The notes beneath the pieces are model-generated. The model was given only the letters and a program-made list of their open reading frames with translations, ran no database searches and was not told where the DNA came from. Below, piece by piece: positions 16,856-25,813 of a DNA stretch of 49,479 nt. Made by a program: the position numbers and the translations under genes. Origin of the DNA: Parabacteroides goldsteinii DSM 19448 = WAL 12034 (GTDB lineage Bacteria > Bacteroidota > Bacteroidia > Bacteroidales > Tannerellaceae); the NCBI RefSeq assembly GCF_000969835.1, contig NZ_KQ033913.1, positions 1,829,154-1,878,632 of the forward strand. The letters run 5' to 3'. The first letter of the stretch is position 1; each line of letters starts with the position of its first letter.

Positions 16856-17872
16856 TTATTTACCGATAGTTGTCCAATACGGTGCGTTTGCACTCTTGTT
16901 CTTTAAATAGTCAATATGATCTTCATCCAAAATACCTACGATCATCTGGAAACCGGCTTGTTCCTGAACTGTCAGGATTTCCTGGATACGACCGAATACT
17001 ACTTCCAGACCACGTGCTTCCAATTCTTTGTAAGCCTTGCGGAAGATGATATTCAATTCCATATGAGTAGTAGCGCCTACGCCGTTGATGATAAGCATCA
17101 TCTTGTCGCCAGCCTTCGGTTGCAGTTGCTGACACAGCAGGTCTACCATTTCGGCAGCAGTAGCATCGGCAGATACCAGCGGTTTCTGGCCGCCACCACC
17201 TTCACCGTGCTGTCCCATACCGATTTCCATGATACCGGCAGGCAGGTCAGTGATTGTAGCATCGTTTTGCGGATGAGTACAAGAACGCATAGCAACAGCC
17301 AAAGTAGCTACTTTTTCGTTGTAACGTTCGCCGATCTCGATCAGTTCGTCCAATGATTTGCCTTCGTCGGCAGCAGCACCCAGAATCTTATACAAAGGTA
17401 CGCAGCCAGCCAAACCGCGACGATCGTTTGTCGGAGCACCGATACCAGCACTGATATCATCGTGAGTCAGAAGCTGTTTAACTTTAATGCCTACGCGTTC
17501 TGCCAGCTGGCAAGCCATGTTTGCACTCATCACGTCGCCTGAGTGGTTCAATACAACCAACAGGATACCTGCTTCGCGTTTCATCAATTGCAAAGCCTGG
17601 AACAGACGCTGTGCACCCGGAGCTGCAAATACGTCGCCTACAACGGAGCAGTCGAGCATACCGTCGCCTACGAAGCCGCTCAATGCAGGTTCGTGACCAG
17701 AACCGCCTAATGTAACGATAGCTACTTTGTCTTCGCTTTTCGGATTAGCGCGAACAACAACGTTTTCTGCAGCCAGCTTTACCTGATCAGGATAAGCCAA
17801 TACATAACCTTCCAGCAATTCCGGAGTTACTTGTTCGGGATCATTTATAAATTTAGTCTTAATTTCTGCCAT
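16856..17872 (-). CDS. dhaK: Dihydroxyacetone kinase subunit DhaK
   Basis: This 338-residue protein carries the DhaK substrate-binding residues: GGSGHEPA at 56-63, LNHSGDVMSA at 108-117, and the histidine that binds the keto group covalently, His222 in GMGQHGEGGG. An unusually good Shine-Dalgarno sequence for this phylum (AAGGAGGA, minus strand near 17881-17888) lies 9 bases before the ATG. The gene follows the VOC protein by 36 bases and precedes dhaL by 10. Substrate could be dihydroxyacetone, but many DhaK homologues act on other short ketoses (e.g. erythrulose), and the LsrF-like partner points to a larger keto-compound. Confidence 0.93.
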   Translation of the reverse strand: MAEIKTKFINDPEQVTPELLEGYVLAYPDQVKLAAENVVVRANPKSEDKVAIVTLGGSGHEPALSGFVGDGMLDCSVVGDVFAAPGAQRLFQALQLMKREAGILLVVLNHSGDVMSANMACQLAERVGIKVKQLLTHDDISAGIGAPTNDRRGLAGCVPLYKILGAAADEGKSLDELIEIGERYNEKVATLAVAMRSCTHPQNDATITDLPAGIMEIGMGQHGEGGGGQKPLVSADATAAEMVDLLCQQLQPKAGDKMMLIINGVGATTHMELNIIFRKAYKELEARGLEVVFGRIQEILTVQEQAGFQMIVGILDEDHIDYLKNKSANAPYWTTIGK

Positions 17873-17908
17873 GGTGTTTTTCCTCCTTGTTTCGTTTAGG
17901 TTTATAAA

Positions 17909-18229
17909 TTATTTGATTTCCATTAATTCGATTGCGATGCCTTCTTCTTCGATGAAAGCGATAGTCAGATGTTCGTCGCATACAGCCGGGCCAAAGATTA
18001 CCTTTGCATCTTTCAGCGCTTCGTCCAGTGAAGGAACTGTATAAGCGATATGACCATTTGATTTAACCAATTCAGGCAGACAACTCTTTGCAGGATCGTC
18101 AAACTTCAGGAATTCGATCTTGTTAGGGCTCTTGCTGTAATCGGTTAACCATACGTTCAAACCTTCGTTGAACATTGCACCTTCTTGGTTTTCGTTGGTA
18201 ATGATACCTACATGATTAAATGTTCTCAT
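17909..18229 (-). CDS. Small VOC-superfamily (glyoxalase-like) protein
   Basis: The ATG at 18229 gives 106 residues. The start MRTFNHVGIITNENQEGA and the later NGHIAYTVPSLDEALKDAK and IELMEIK are the two beta-alpha-beta-beta-beta modules of a single VOC domain, as found in glyoxalase I, methylmalonyl-CoA epimerase and small isomerases. A metal-site His7, His near 62 and Glu near 103 are visible. The substrate is unknown. As the first gene of the VOC-dhaK-dhaL-lsrF run, it may isomerise or epimerise the compound that the kinase or aldolase handles. It begins 82 bases past the 22-bp palindromic repeat array. Confidence 0.75.
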   Translation of the reverse strand: MRTFNHVGIITNENQEGAMFNEGLNVWLTDYSKSPNKIEFLKFDDPAKSCLPELVKSNGHIAYTVPSLDEALKDAKVIFGPAVCDEHLTIAFIEEEGIAIELMEIK

Positions 18230-18310
18230 GATCACTAAAATTTAATGTTTAACTTCTATATTAATAATTCATTTATTTTATATCCACTTTATCTGGTAAC
18301 GGACCCGACC

Positions 18311-18376
18311 TTGCCTACCTAGTAGGTTAACCGTGTCTACCTAGTAGGTAGATCATGCCTACCAAGTAGGTAGACC
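18311..18376. repeat. Three 22-bp palindromic tandem repeats
   Basis: Units 18311-18332, 18333-18354 and 18355-18376 each contain the near-palindrome CTACC(T/A)AGTAGG. Exact 22-base spacing places the palindromes on one face of the helix. They sit between the ccsBA stop (18391) and the VOC gene start (18229), so they could be operators for the VOC-dhaK-dhaL-lsrF genes, or stems in the mRNA between the two halves of the locus. No TAnnTTTG box is seen next to them. Confidence 0.85.
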
Positions 18377-18390
18377 ACAACAGGCAAAAA

Positions 18391-20841
18391 CTACCCATTT
18401 TCCTTCTCCTTCGTTTTGTTAAAGCCAATCCTGGACAATACGCCTAAAACGATTACAACAGCACCGGCTATATACAAATAAGTAAAGATTCCGTGTACAT
18501 TATCGTTCTGTCCGTACGAGTGCATGCCGCTCAGGAAATAATTCACTCCGAAGAATGTCATCAATACGGATGAGAAAGCAACGACCGAGCACAGATTGAA
18601 TAACCAGTCGCTATACCAGCGTCTCACCAGATGAAGGTGAACAACCACGGCATAAACCACCATCGTAATCAATGCCCATGTTTCTTTCGGGTCCCATCCC
18701 CAGTAACGTCCCCATGACTCGTTCGCCCAAACGGCACCGAGGAATGTTCCGATCGTCATCAAAGCCAGTCCTACCCAGAGCGACATTTCATTGACGATAG
18801 TCAGTTCTTTCACACGGGCTTTCAGTAATTCCGTATTTTTCTTTCCGGCGATACTCGTCATCACCAGGTTCGTCAGTCCGATCAGGCAGCTGATACCGAA
18901 GAAGCCATAAGCGGCAACGATTACGGCTACATGGAACATCAGCCACGGCGATTTCAGTACCGGAACGAGCGGATTGATTTCCGGGTCCATCCAGTTCAGT
19001 CCGGAGACGAACAGGATAATACCGCCGAACAAAGTAGCCAGTGCAAAGGTCACCGTACTGCGTCTTACAAACAGCAGACCGGCCAAGACTGTAGCCCAGG
19101 CAACATATACCATTGTTTCATACGAATTACTCCACGGTGCATATCCGGCAATATACCAACGCATCCCCATGCCGTACATGTGTAAAAGGAATACAGCCAA
19201 CACGCCTATTCCCACTATCCAGAGACCAGCCTTCATCCACTTCTGCTGTTTGAACAGCATGGCGAAAGAGAGTACAAGCATCAATCCTCCCAGGATCAGA
19301 TAGCCTTTCTTACACTGACGGAACACGTCCATCTTGTTATATTTCAATTCAGTCTCTATCTTTTTCGGAGAGATATCCAGTGTTTTGTTCTTTGCCTGCT
19401 GATAAGTACTGATCATGTCGATCACCTCATTGGCTTTCGACCAGTCGCCACCCTGCAAAGCATCCTGCACTTCGGCCAGATACCAACCCATGATGCGGGA
19501 AACAAACATGGAGTCCTTGCCGGCAAATCCGGACAAGTCATCACCGGGGGCATACCATTTATGGTTAGGATCGTCCTCTTTCGGGAACAGGTTCAACATC
19601 TGGTAATTGATCAACTGGTGGAAGATGTTGATCTGCTCGTCCAGTTTCAGCAGGTCCTTGTCGAAACGGGTCCGTTCGGCAGGCATCTTGTTGTAGGCTT
19701 CCTCCAGTTTCTGTTGCAATTTATAATCGCCTTTATTATCGAACGCCTGAAGATAAGCACATTCGCCGTCTGTCAGGTCGTAATAATTAGCCAGTTCTTT
19801 ATTGGATAAAGCGATAAAAGGAACACGCATCCACATATCCGGCATGGAAAGCAGGCTCAGCAGGAACTGGTCGGAGTTCAGATTTCCGATCTTGTCCGAC
19901 TTATGCAACTTACGCAGGATTTCCGAAGAAAAGGTATTGATAGGCATCATACGGCCGCTATGCGACTGGATCGGCAATGCGCCGAACTTAGCGGCATGTT
20001 CCGGAGACACCGCATATTTCTGTACGGCATCCAGCATGGACGAAGTTTCTTCTTTCGCATTTACCGACACCGATAATGCCAGCAAAGCGATAATCATTGT
20101 TGCCGATTGTGCAACAGAACGAAATTCTTTCAAACGGCGGCTCAACGCCATAAAGCGGGAATTCTTCCCTACTAAGGATAAGATAAGACCGATTACCAAC
20201 AACAGGTAACCTGTATACGTTATATTCCGTCCGGCTACATCGCGGTTGACGGAAAGTACGGTACCCTGTTCGTCCGGATCGTAAGAAGCCTGGAAGAAAC
20301 GGTAACCTTTTACATCTAACACATTATTCATAAATACATGTTCGTGGCGTGTTTTACCATCTACATGCACCAGCAATTCGCTTTCATAAGAAGACGGACT
20401 GGACGAACCCGGATAGCGGGTTAAAGTAAATTTCACCAATTCTACAGTGAAGGGTAAAGTGTGGAATGTTGTCAGATCGCCCTGGCGGACTGCTATCTGA
20501 TCGGTTGATTCTCCTTCGCGGATATGAAGGATGCCTTCTTCGCCGAACTGGAAGGATGTGAGGGCGCCAAGAAGGATAATGATAAAGGAAGTATGAACAA
20601 CCATTAAGCCCCATCTGTGCAGCTTGCAATATTGGTACTTAACAGCAATGACAATAAAATTAACGACTAAAAGAAACTGCAACAAAAAGAATAAGGGGGA
20701 ATAATAAATCATTGCTTTGGCAGCTGCTGTTCCATGATACTTTTCTATAAAAGTGGCGACAGCCAGGCCAAAACCATAGAGGAGTAACAAGATAATTGTT
20801 GTTACAAAGGAAGATAGTATTCTTTCGAGAGTTGCTTTCAT
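18391..20841 (-). CDS. ccsBA: Cytochrome c synthetase CcsBA (ResB-CcsA fusion)
   Basis: This 816-residue membrane protein fuses the two System II subunits. Residues 1-240 form the ResB/CcsB part with four helices and a periplasmic domain (QFGEEGILHIREGES). Residues 260-530 are a large hydrophilic, presumably periplasmic, domain. From about 540 on there are at least eight helices with the CcsA core; WGRYWGWDPKETW at 710-722 is the tryptophan-rich heme-handling (WWD) motif. The protein exports heme and joins it to CxxCH motifs of apocytochromes. It lies directly downstream of a gene with two CxxCH motifs in the same orientation, suggesting a dedicated assembly role for this locus. Confidence 0.92.
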   Translation of the reverse strand: MKATLERILSSFVTTIILLLLYGFGLAVATFIEKYHGTAAAKAMIYYSPLFFLLQFLLVVNFIVIAVKYQYCKLHRWGLMVVHTSFIIILLGALTSFQFGEEGILHIREGESTDQIAVRQGDLTTFHTLPFTVELVKFTLTRYPGSSSPSSYESELLVHVDGKTRHEHVFMNNVLDVKGYRFFQASYDPDEQGTVLSVNRDVAGRNITYTGYLLLVIGLILSLVGKNSRFMALSRRLKEFRSVAQSATMIIALLALSVSVNAKEETSSMLDAVQKYAVSPEHAAKFGALPIQSHSGRMMPINTFSSEILRKLHKSDKIGNLNSDQFLLSLLSMPDMWMRVPFIALSNKELANYYDLTDGECAYLQAFDNKGDYKLQQKLEEAYNKMPAERTRFDKDLLKLDEQINIFHQLINYQMLNLFPKEDDPNHKWYAPGDDLSGFAGKDSMFVSRIMGWYLAEVQDALQGGDWSKANEVIDMISTYQQAKNKTLDISPKKIETELKYNKMDVFRQCKKGYLILGGLMLVLSFAMLFKQQKWMKAGLWIVGIGVLAVFLLHMYGMGMRWYIAGYAPWSNSYETMVYVAWATVLAGLLFVRRSTVTFALATLFGGIILFVSGLNWMDPEINPLVPVLKSPWLMFHVAVIVAAYGFFGISCLIGLTNLVMTSIAGKKNTELLKARVKELTIVNEMSLWVGLALMTIGTFLGAVWANESWGRYWGWDPKETWALITMVVYAVVVHLHLVRRWYSDWLFNLCSVVAFSSVLMTFFGVNYFLSGMHSYGQNDNVHGIFTYLYIAGAVVIVLGVLSRIGFNKTKEKENG

Positions 20842-20889
20842 TTGTTGTTTTATTAAGTTATGCCGCCAAAGATAAGAATTTTCAATTAA

Positions 20890-20914
20890 GTGACCCCGGC
20901 CTTTCCGGGGCCAC
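20890..20914 (-). terminator. GC-rich hairpin between giant cytochrome gene and ccsBA
   Basis: GTGACCCCGG (20890-20899) and CCGGGGCCAC (20905-20914) form a 10-bp stem with a 5-base loop. No T-run follows on the minus strand (TTAATTGAAAATT), so partial termination or mRNA processing is more likely than a complete stop. Confidence 0.5.
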
Positions 20915-20953
20915 CTAATAGATTTTATCTATATCCAGGACATATCTTAGGGA

Positions 20954-23900
20954 TTAGTCTTCGATGATTACACGGAAACCTACGTTAAATACACGCTGGT
21001 ACGGATAGTAAGCCTTACGTGCATAAGCAGTAGAGAATTTCGGACGTTCGATATATGAACCACCACGAACCACTTTATGATCTGAAGTCAGTTTTGTCTT
21101 CGGATTATACGGATAAGGCACATAGTCTGAACGGGTCCATTCTGAAACATTACCGTGCATGTTATACAAACCGAACGGGTTGGCTTCATATACCTTTTCG
21201 CCTGTCTGGATCAGCTGACCGTCGTCTACTCCTTCTTCTTTCGGCAGATAAGTATAATACTTATACCAATAAGAATTCGGAGACATCGGTTTCGGGTCTA
21301 CGCCACTTACTGCGAACAGTAAAGTAGTCTTGTCAGCCAGGTTTTCATATTTACCGAAGTCAGTATTCATATCACCATACCAGAAATCACTGTCGCTACC
21401 TGCGCGGCAAGCCCATTCCCATTGTGCTTCTGTCGGAAGCGTAATGTTCAGACCTGTCTTTTCGCTCAGTTGCTTACAATAATCCATTGCATCATTGTAG
21501 TTTACACGGATTACCGGTTGATTCGGCTCGTTAGCCGGATAACCCTGTACCACGTGGTCTTTCCACAACTGGTCTACGAAACGGCTGTCATGATCCGGAT
21601 AAATCACATTGAACTGCTGGTTGGTAATTTCCATTTCACCCATCCAGAACGGTTTGTCGATCTTCACCTTAGCAGTAGGATAAGCATCAGATTCGCCATT
21701 ATAGCTACCCATTACGAATTCACCGGCAGGGATACGAACGAAATTGATCTTCACGCCCGGAGCGATTTCAACCTCTTTACGGTTGCTCGTTTCCTTTGCA
21801 AGCATATCTTTGATAGCTGCTTTGTCGAACGGCCAGCCTTTAGCTTTCACATTCTTCACCTTTACAGGAGCTGCCTTTTCAGGCATAACCGGAGTGATCG
21901 GGCCCTGAGCTTTCAGATAAGAAGCGTAGTCAGCGATTTCTTTCTTCCAGTCCACACCCATGCCATTAGCATATTTGTCAGTCAATTCTTTACGACGTTC
22001 GATCTGATCGAATCCCTGGTACGGGATGATTTCCTTACCCAGAACATTTGCATCGAAATAACCTTTATCAGGAGCATTATAGTCGATCCAGTTGTACAGT
22101 TTCAACCATTCTGCGTCAGTCAGTTTCACGTTATGGTGACCCTTCTTCAGGATACGAACCAATTCGCTGGTGTTCGGATGATATTCATACGGCTGAAGAA
22201 CAACCATATCACCTTCACCACCCTGACGGTGTACGTACGGATGAATGTTCAGATAAGATGTGCCATAACCCAGTTTGTCTTTCTTACCGCCACGCAGGTC
22301 GAATGCCTTGCCTTCGCCATTATGACAAGCGATACAAGCACGATCCAGGATAGGCTGAATTTCCAAGTCGAATGTGAATGAACGAACACCACCTTCAGGA
22401 GCCTTCAACGGAGCAGCCGCTTTCTGAGAAGCCATCACACGTTTCGGGATAGGAATCTGATTCTGGTCTTCGTGACAACCGATACAAGATACCACTTCAC
22501 CCGGCTGGCCGGTTACCCAACTACGCATCCACTGAACAGCAACGCCGTCCTTGTCGATCGGCTGGATAGAAATCGGAGTATTAGCCGGGACTTTGAAGAT
22601 AGCCGAACCGTCTTCTTCAACAGGTACAGTACCTAACAAACGTTTGATATCCCAACCACTCTGGATACCATGCCAGTTGTGGTCTGAACGAGTCTTCACA
22701 TAAGCATATTCATAAGCATGCAGACGAAGTTCTTTTACAGTTCCGCGAGGAATACCGCGCAGACCTTCACCTTCATAAATATCCTGAATAAAGATAGTTG
22801 CTTCTTTTTCATTCAGCTTCACACGATCAGGAATTGCCGGAGGTGTTTTTGTTTCCTTCACCAGAATCGGGCTGATATAACCTTCACCTTCTGCCTGCAT
22901 CAGACAAGTTACGTTATCATAGATATCGACCAGATAAAGTCCCCACAAAGACTGCGGGTCTAACTTGGCTGCAACCAGGAAATATTTGTCATTCAGCGGA
23001 GTCGGTTTAACGAACTGAGGCCATACGCCATTTACCAATTCGTCTTTGATCAACTCTTGGATAGGACGGTTACGGTGAGGAATTTCCTGAACCATACCCT
23101 GTACATTCTTACGTCCCTTTGTCGGGTCGAAGATGATCAGACGTCCTGAACGGGCAACACCGTGGTGTCCTGAGATAATACCAACGAAAGCAGAACCATG
23201 TCCGGGCAACGGCTGAATGTCGAACGTACTGTTCGGGAACATTGAACCACTACCATACAAAGCCTTGTTTTCTGTTCCGTCCGGATTCATATGCATCACG
23301 ATACGAGAATAATAGTGAGTCAGGTCAGTATATTCCCAACGGGTATACATCACACGTCCGTTATTCATTACAACCGGGTTCCAATTGGCATCCTGGTCAA
23401 ATGTCAGACGACGCAGATTCTTCTGTTCCGGAGTATAAAGAACCATATTACCAACCGGGTCATCACCACTTACGCAAGGAACACCCTGGTAACCGATGTT
23501 GGAGTTAGCAATAATACGTCCGTCCGGAAGATAAGTACCATCATAAAATTCCAAGTCAGGTTCTTCATTCTCGATCAGCTTTTTGCAACCTGTACCATCC
23601 AGTTTTACTTCGTATACATTCCAACGTTTGTCGTTCTCGCCCATCAGGGTTGTGAACATAACGCGGTTTGCATCCCAGTGCATTCTCAGGTCAGCGATAG
23701 AGGCATCGGGGACGATCGGTTTGAAGATACTCTTCATCTGCATGTCACCACGCAGGTTAGACAATTCAACGATCTCTGCATCGAAACCACTACGGCGGGC
23801 AGATTCCTGGTTACTCCAGTTGTTAGCTTGTGTTCCCAAAGAAGGAGCCATTGCCTGACGAGCAGTAGAGCCTAATTTATAACGTACGGCAACAATCTTG

Positions 23901-24964
23901 TCTGCATCCAACAACGGGTTGCCTAACAAAATAGCCTTCTTATTATCCAATGCCTTGCGAGCATCGGCAATAGCTTGTTCGTCTCCTTTGTAAATGCCAC
24001 TGAAACCTTTCTGCTGAAGTTGTACCAATTCATTCAGCATCGGCTGATATTTAACAGCATCAAAACCTTTCTGCTTGCTCATATCTGCAAATGCCAACTT
24101 GATAGCATCGATATTCAGCCATTCCAGTTCGCCCTGAAGCGCATAAACATCCTGAAGTTTTTCAAACAACTCCAGATATTTACGGATTTGTGTATTTACA
24201 TCTTTTTCGTTAGCGATCTGCTGAACGACACTCTTATAATAAGAACCGTCTTTCAACTTACCTACCATTGCTTCTACTGCTTGTTTTTCAATAGAGGCAT
24301 CCGGGGTGATCAACCAAGTGTCCAAACCGTCCATCATAGCGCCCAGCATACCGATCTGTTCCGGATATTTAGCGATCAGTTCATCGCCGACAAACTTCGG
24401 AACAACGTTCAATGCCTGGAAATACACGCTACCGCCGGAAGAAGTATCGTCGATACCTACTTCAGCTTCAAAACGAACATATTCACCTTTAATAGGATAA
24501 ACCAAAGTTCCGTTTGCATGACAGAAAACACCGTGTTTGTATTCTTTGCCTGCAATGAAAATCTCATGGTCGTAAGCATTAATATTCATTTTTGGCTTTG
24601 CCCAACCGGCAACACCATATTCGAAAGGAACTTCATCCAACCAAACAGCAGTACCGTCCGCTTTAATCAAACGGGCATTACCCCAAACAGCCTGGTCGTA
24701 ATCAGAACCATCCGGACCTCCGGCAGTGATAAGCACCAGCTTATCTACGCCTTTCAAGTCAACAGCAAAAGGTTCTGCTTTTTCCTTATGCTTCTTGAAA
24801 GAGGAAATAATCGGCATTCCTGTTTTCTGAAGCTTGGTTTGCAGTTCCGTTTTTGCTTTAATTGATGCATCAATCCAGGTATCCACCTTCTTTTGTTTCG
24901 GCGCAGCCGAAACAAGGAAGGAAGTAGATAAAAAGAGTGATACTAATAAAAAATATTTATTCAT
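20954..24964 (-). CDS. Exported NPCBM / HzsA-like di-heme / FGE-fold fusion protein
   Basis: The ATG at 24964 gives 1336 residues with a signal peptide (1-20). In order (numbering from this ATG): an NPCBM-type carbohydrate-binding-like domain at about 65-190 (GVAGWAKPKMN, HGVFCHANGT); a helical linker to 350; a beta-propeller-like region at 355-690 with TolB-like repeats; a hydrazine-synthase-alpha-like middle domain at 700-970 with two heme motifs, CIGCH (827-831) and CIACH (877-881); and a formylglycine-generating-enzyme (SUMF1) fold at 1065-1336 (FVRIPAGEFVMGS, LPTEAQWEWACRAG, GNVSEWTRSDY, VVRGGS, NVGFRV). The FGE part lacks the two active-site cysteines near its end (STAYARKAYYPYQR), so it is probably not a sulfatase activator. 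Function unknown; an exported heme enzyme or electron-transfer protein fits best. Confidence 0.85.
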   Translation of the reverse strand: MNKYFLLVSLFLSTSFLVSAAPKQKKVDTWIDASIKAKTELQTKLQKTGMPIISSFKKHKEKAEPFAVDLKGVDKLVLITAGGPDGSDYDQAVWGNARLIKADGTAVWLDEVPFEYGVAGWAKPKMNINAYDHEIFIAGKEYKHGVFCHANGTLVYPIKGEYVRFEAEVGIDDTSSGGSVYFQALNVVPKFVGDELIAKYPEQIGMLGAMMDGLDTWLITPDASIEKQAVEAMVGKLKDGSYYKSVVQQIANEKDVNTQIRKYLELFEKLQDVYALQGELEWLNIDAIKLAFADMSKQKGFDAVKYQPMLNELVQLQQKGFSGIYKGDEQAIADARKALDNKKAILLGNPLLDADKIVAVRYKLGSTARQAMAPSLGTQANNWSNQESARRSGFDAEIVELSNLRGDMQMKSIFKPIVPDASIADLRMHWDANRVMFTTLMGENDKRWNVYEVKLDGTGCKKLIENEEPDLEFYDGTYLPDGRIIANSNIGYQGVPCVSGDDPVGNMVLYTPEQKNLRRLTFDQDANWNPVVMNNGRVMYTRWEYTDLTHYYSRIVMHMNPDGTENKALYGSGSMFPNSTFDIQPLPGHGSAFVGIISGHHGVARSGRLIIFDPTKGRKNVQGMVQEIPHRNRPIQELIKDELVNGVWPQFVKPTPLNDKYFLVAAKLDPQSLWGLYLVDIYDNVTCLMQAEGEGYISPILVKETKTPPAIPDRVKLNEKEATIFIQDIYEGEGLRGIPRGTVKELRLHAYEYAYVKTRSDHNWHGIQSGWDIKRLLGTVPVEEDGSAIFKVPANTPISIQPIDKDGVAVQWMRSWVTGQPGEVVSCIGCHEDQNQIPIPKRVMASQKAAAPLKAPEGGVRSFTFDLEIQPILDRACIACHNGEGKAFDLRGGKKDKLGYGTSYLNIHPYVHRQGGEGDMVVLQPYEYHPNTSELVRILKKGHHNVKLTDAEWLKLYNWIDYNAPDKGYFDANVLGKEIIPYQGFDQIERRKELTDKYANGMGVDWKKEIADYASYLKAQGPITPVMPEKAAPVKVKNVKAKGWPFDKAAIKDMLAKETSNRKEVEIAPGVKINFVRIPAGEFVMGSYNGESDAYPTAKVKIDKPFWMGEMEITNQQFNVIYPDHDSRFVDQLWKDHVVQGYPANEPNQPVIRVNYNDAMDYCKQLSEKTGLNITLPTEAQWEWACRAGSDSDFWYGDMNTDFGKYENLADKTTLLFAVSGVDPKPMSPNSYWYKYYTYLPKEEGVDDGQLIQTGEKVYEANPFGLYNMHGNVSEWTRSDYVPYPYNPKTKLTSDHKVVRGGSYIERPKFSTAYARKAYYPYQRVFNVGFRVIIED

Positions 24965-25007
24965 GTATCTCAATATTAATATAAGGTGTTAACAACTACG
25001 ATTGGAG

Positions 25008-25745
25008 TTAGAGAGACGCCTTCGGGTTTGTGAAACGCAAACCGTCATTGTCATGATAACAAGCCCATTCGTCAACGATAGCACCTTCCGGTCCTGCCAT
25101 CATGAAATGGAATGATTCAAGTTCTTTCAGACGCAATACATCACCGACTTTCTGAACTACGAAGTTTTTGCTCTTGATAGGTCCGTGACTTGCAGGAATT
25201 GCAGGAGCGTTCGGAGTTTCGTCACCAAGTACAGAGAAGTTATAAACCCATCCCTTTTCAACCATCCATGATTCGTGTTTTGCAGGGAATTTAGTTTTTA
25301 CGTGAGCGTGTTCAGGGATCATCTGTCCCGGAAGCAGATAGATAGCGTGAGCGAAGTATCCGTGTTCTGCATCGTTGATCCAGAAAATACCACCCATACC
25401 AACGTTTTCAAAGTCACCCAGACCGAAATCTGTAACCCACATGTCTTTAGCCATCAGTTCTGTAAAAGGAACATCATAGAACTTAAACATGTCTTTCATT
25501 GCTTCGATAGCTACTGCCTGATCGAATTTGCCGTCTTTGTAGAAGTCGGCGTTTGTGTACTTCTTAGAATAAGTCATTTCTTTATTAGTTTTACAATTAG
25601 AATTTTTATCGCATTTGCTCTGTTCAGTGCATTCGCCCTCTCCGTTGCAACAAGTAGCGTCACTTGTTTTGTTACCAGTACATGCAACCATAGAACTTAA
25701 TAAAAGCCCCACAGCCATTGTTTTAATACTCAATCCTTTTTTCAT
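25008..25745 (-). CDS. Cupin-domain lipoprotein with Cys-rich linker
   Basis: This 245-residue protein has a lipoprotein leader with lipobox MVAC (Cys22). A short segment after it carries five cysteines (CCNGEGEC...KC...NC, about 32-51). The C-terminal 180 residues form one cupin: GGIFWINDAEHGYFAHAIYLLPGQMIPEHAHVKTK and KHESWMVEKGWVYNF give the His-x-His, Glu/His metal ligands, and FHFMMAGPEGAIVDEW the last strand. Some ketose isomerases (D-lyxose isomerase type) share such cupins, so sugar isomerisation is possible, but a metal-dependent oxygenase or binding role is equally open. It is cotranscribed with its neighbours, 43 bases before the giant cytochrome. Confidence 0.75.
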   Translation of the reverse strand: MKKGLSIKTMAVGLLLSSMVACTGNKTSDATCCNGEGECTEQSKCDKNSNCKTNKEMTYSKKYTNADFYKDGKFDQAVAIEAMKDMFKFYDVPFTELMAKDMWVTDFGLGDFENVGMGGIFWINDAEHGYFAHAIYLLPGQMIPEHAHVKTKFPAKHESWMVEKGWVYNFSVLGDETPNAPAIPASHGPIKSKNFVVQKVGDVLRLKELESFHFMMAGPEGAIVDEWACYHDNDGLRFTNPKASL

Positions 25746-25813
25746 TTTTGTTTTAATTTATGTTAGTAATATTTGCTTTATTTCGCCAAACGGTCAACAT
25801 GATATGGCAGGGG

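Noticed and set aside
15320..17872. A complete AI-2 (lsr) uptake and degradation system
   Set aside because: Only an LsrF-like enzyme is present; no LsrK, LsrG, LsrB or ABC importer genes occur in the window.
18311..18376. CRISPR array
   Set aside because: The units are contiguous with no distinct spacers, and there are no cas genes in the window.
21422..22381. 319-residue plus-strand frame opposite the giant cytochrome gene
   Set aside because: Antisense shadow with no domain resemblance; the minus frame carries clear CxxCH and FGE motifs.
20954..24964. Hydrazine synthase and anammox-type metabolism
   Set aside because: Only the HzsA-like middle domain is present; HzsB/HzsC partners are absent and the host looks like a gut fermenter.
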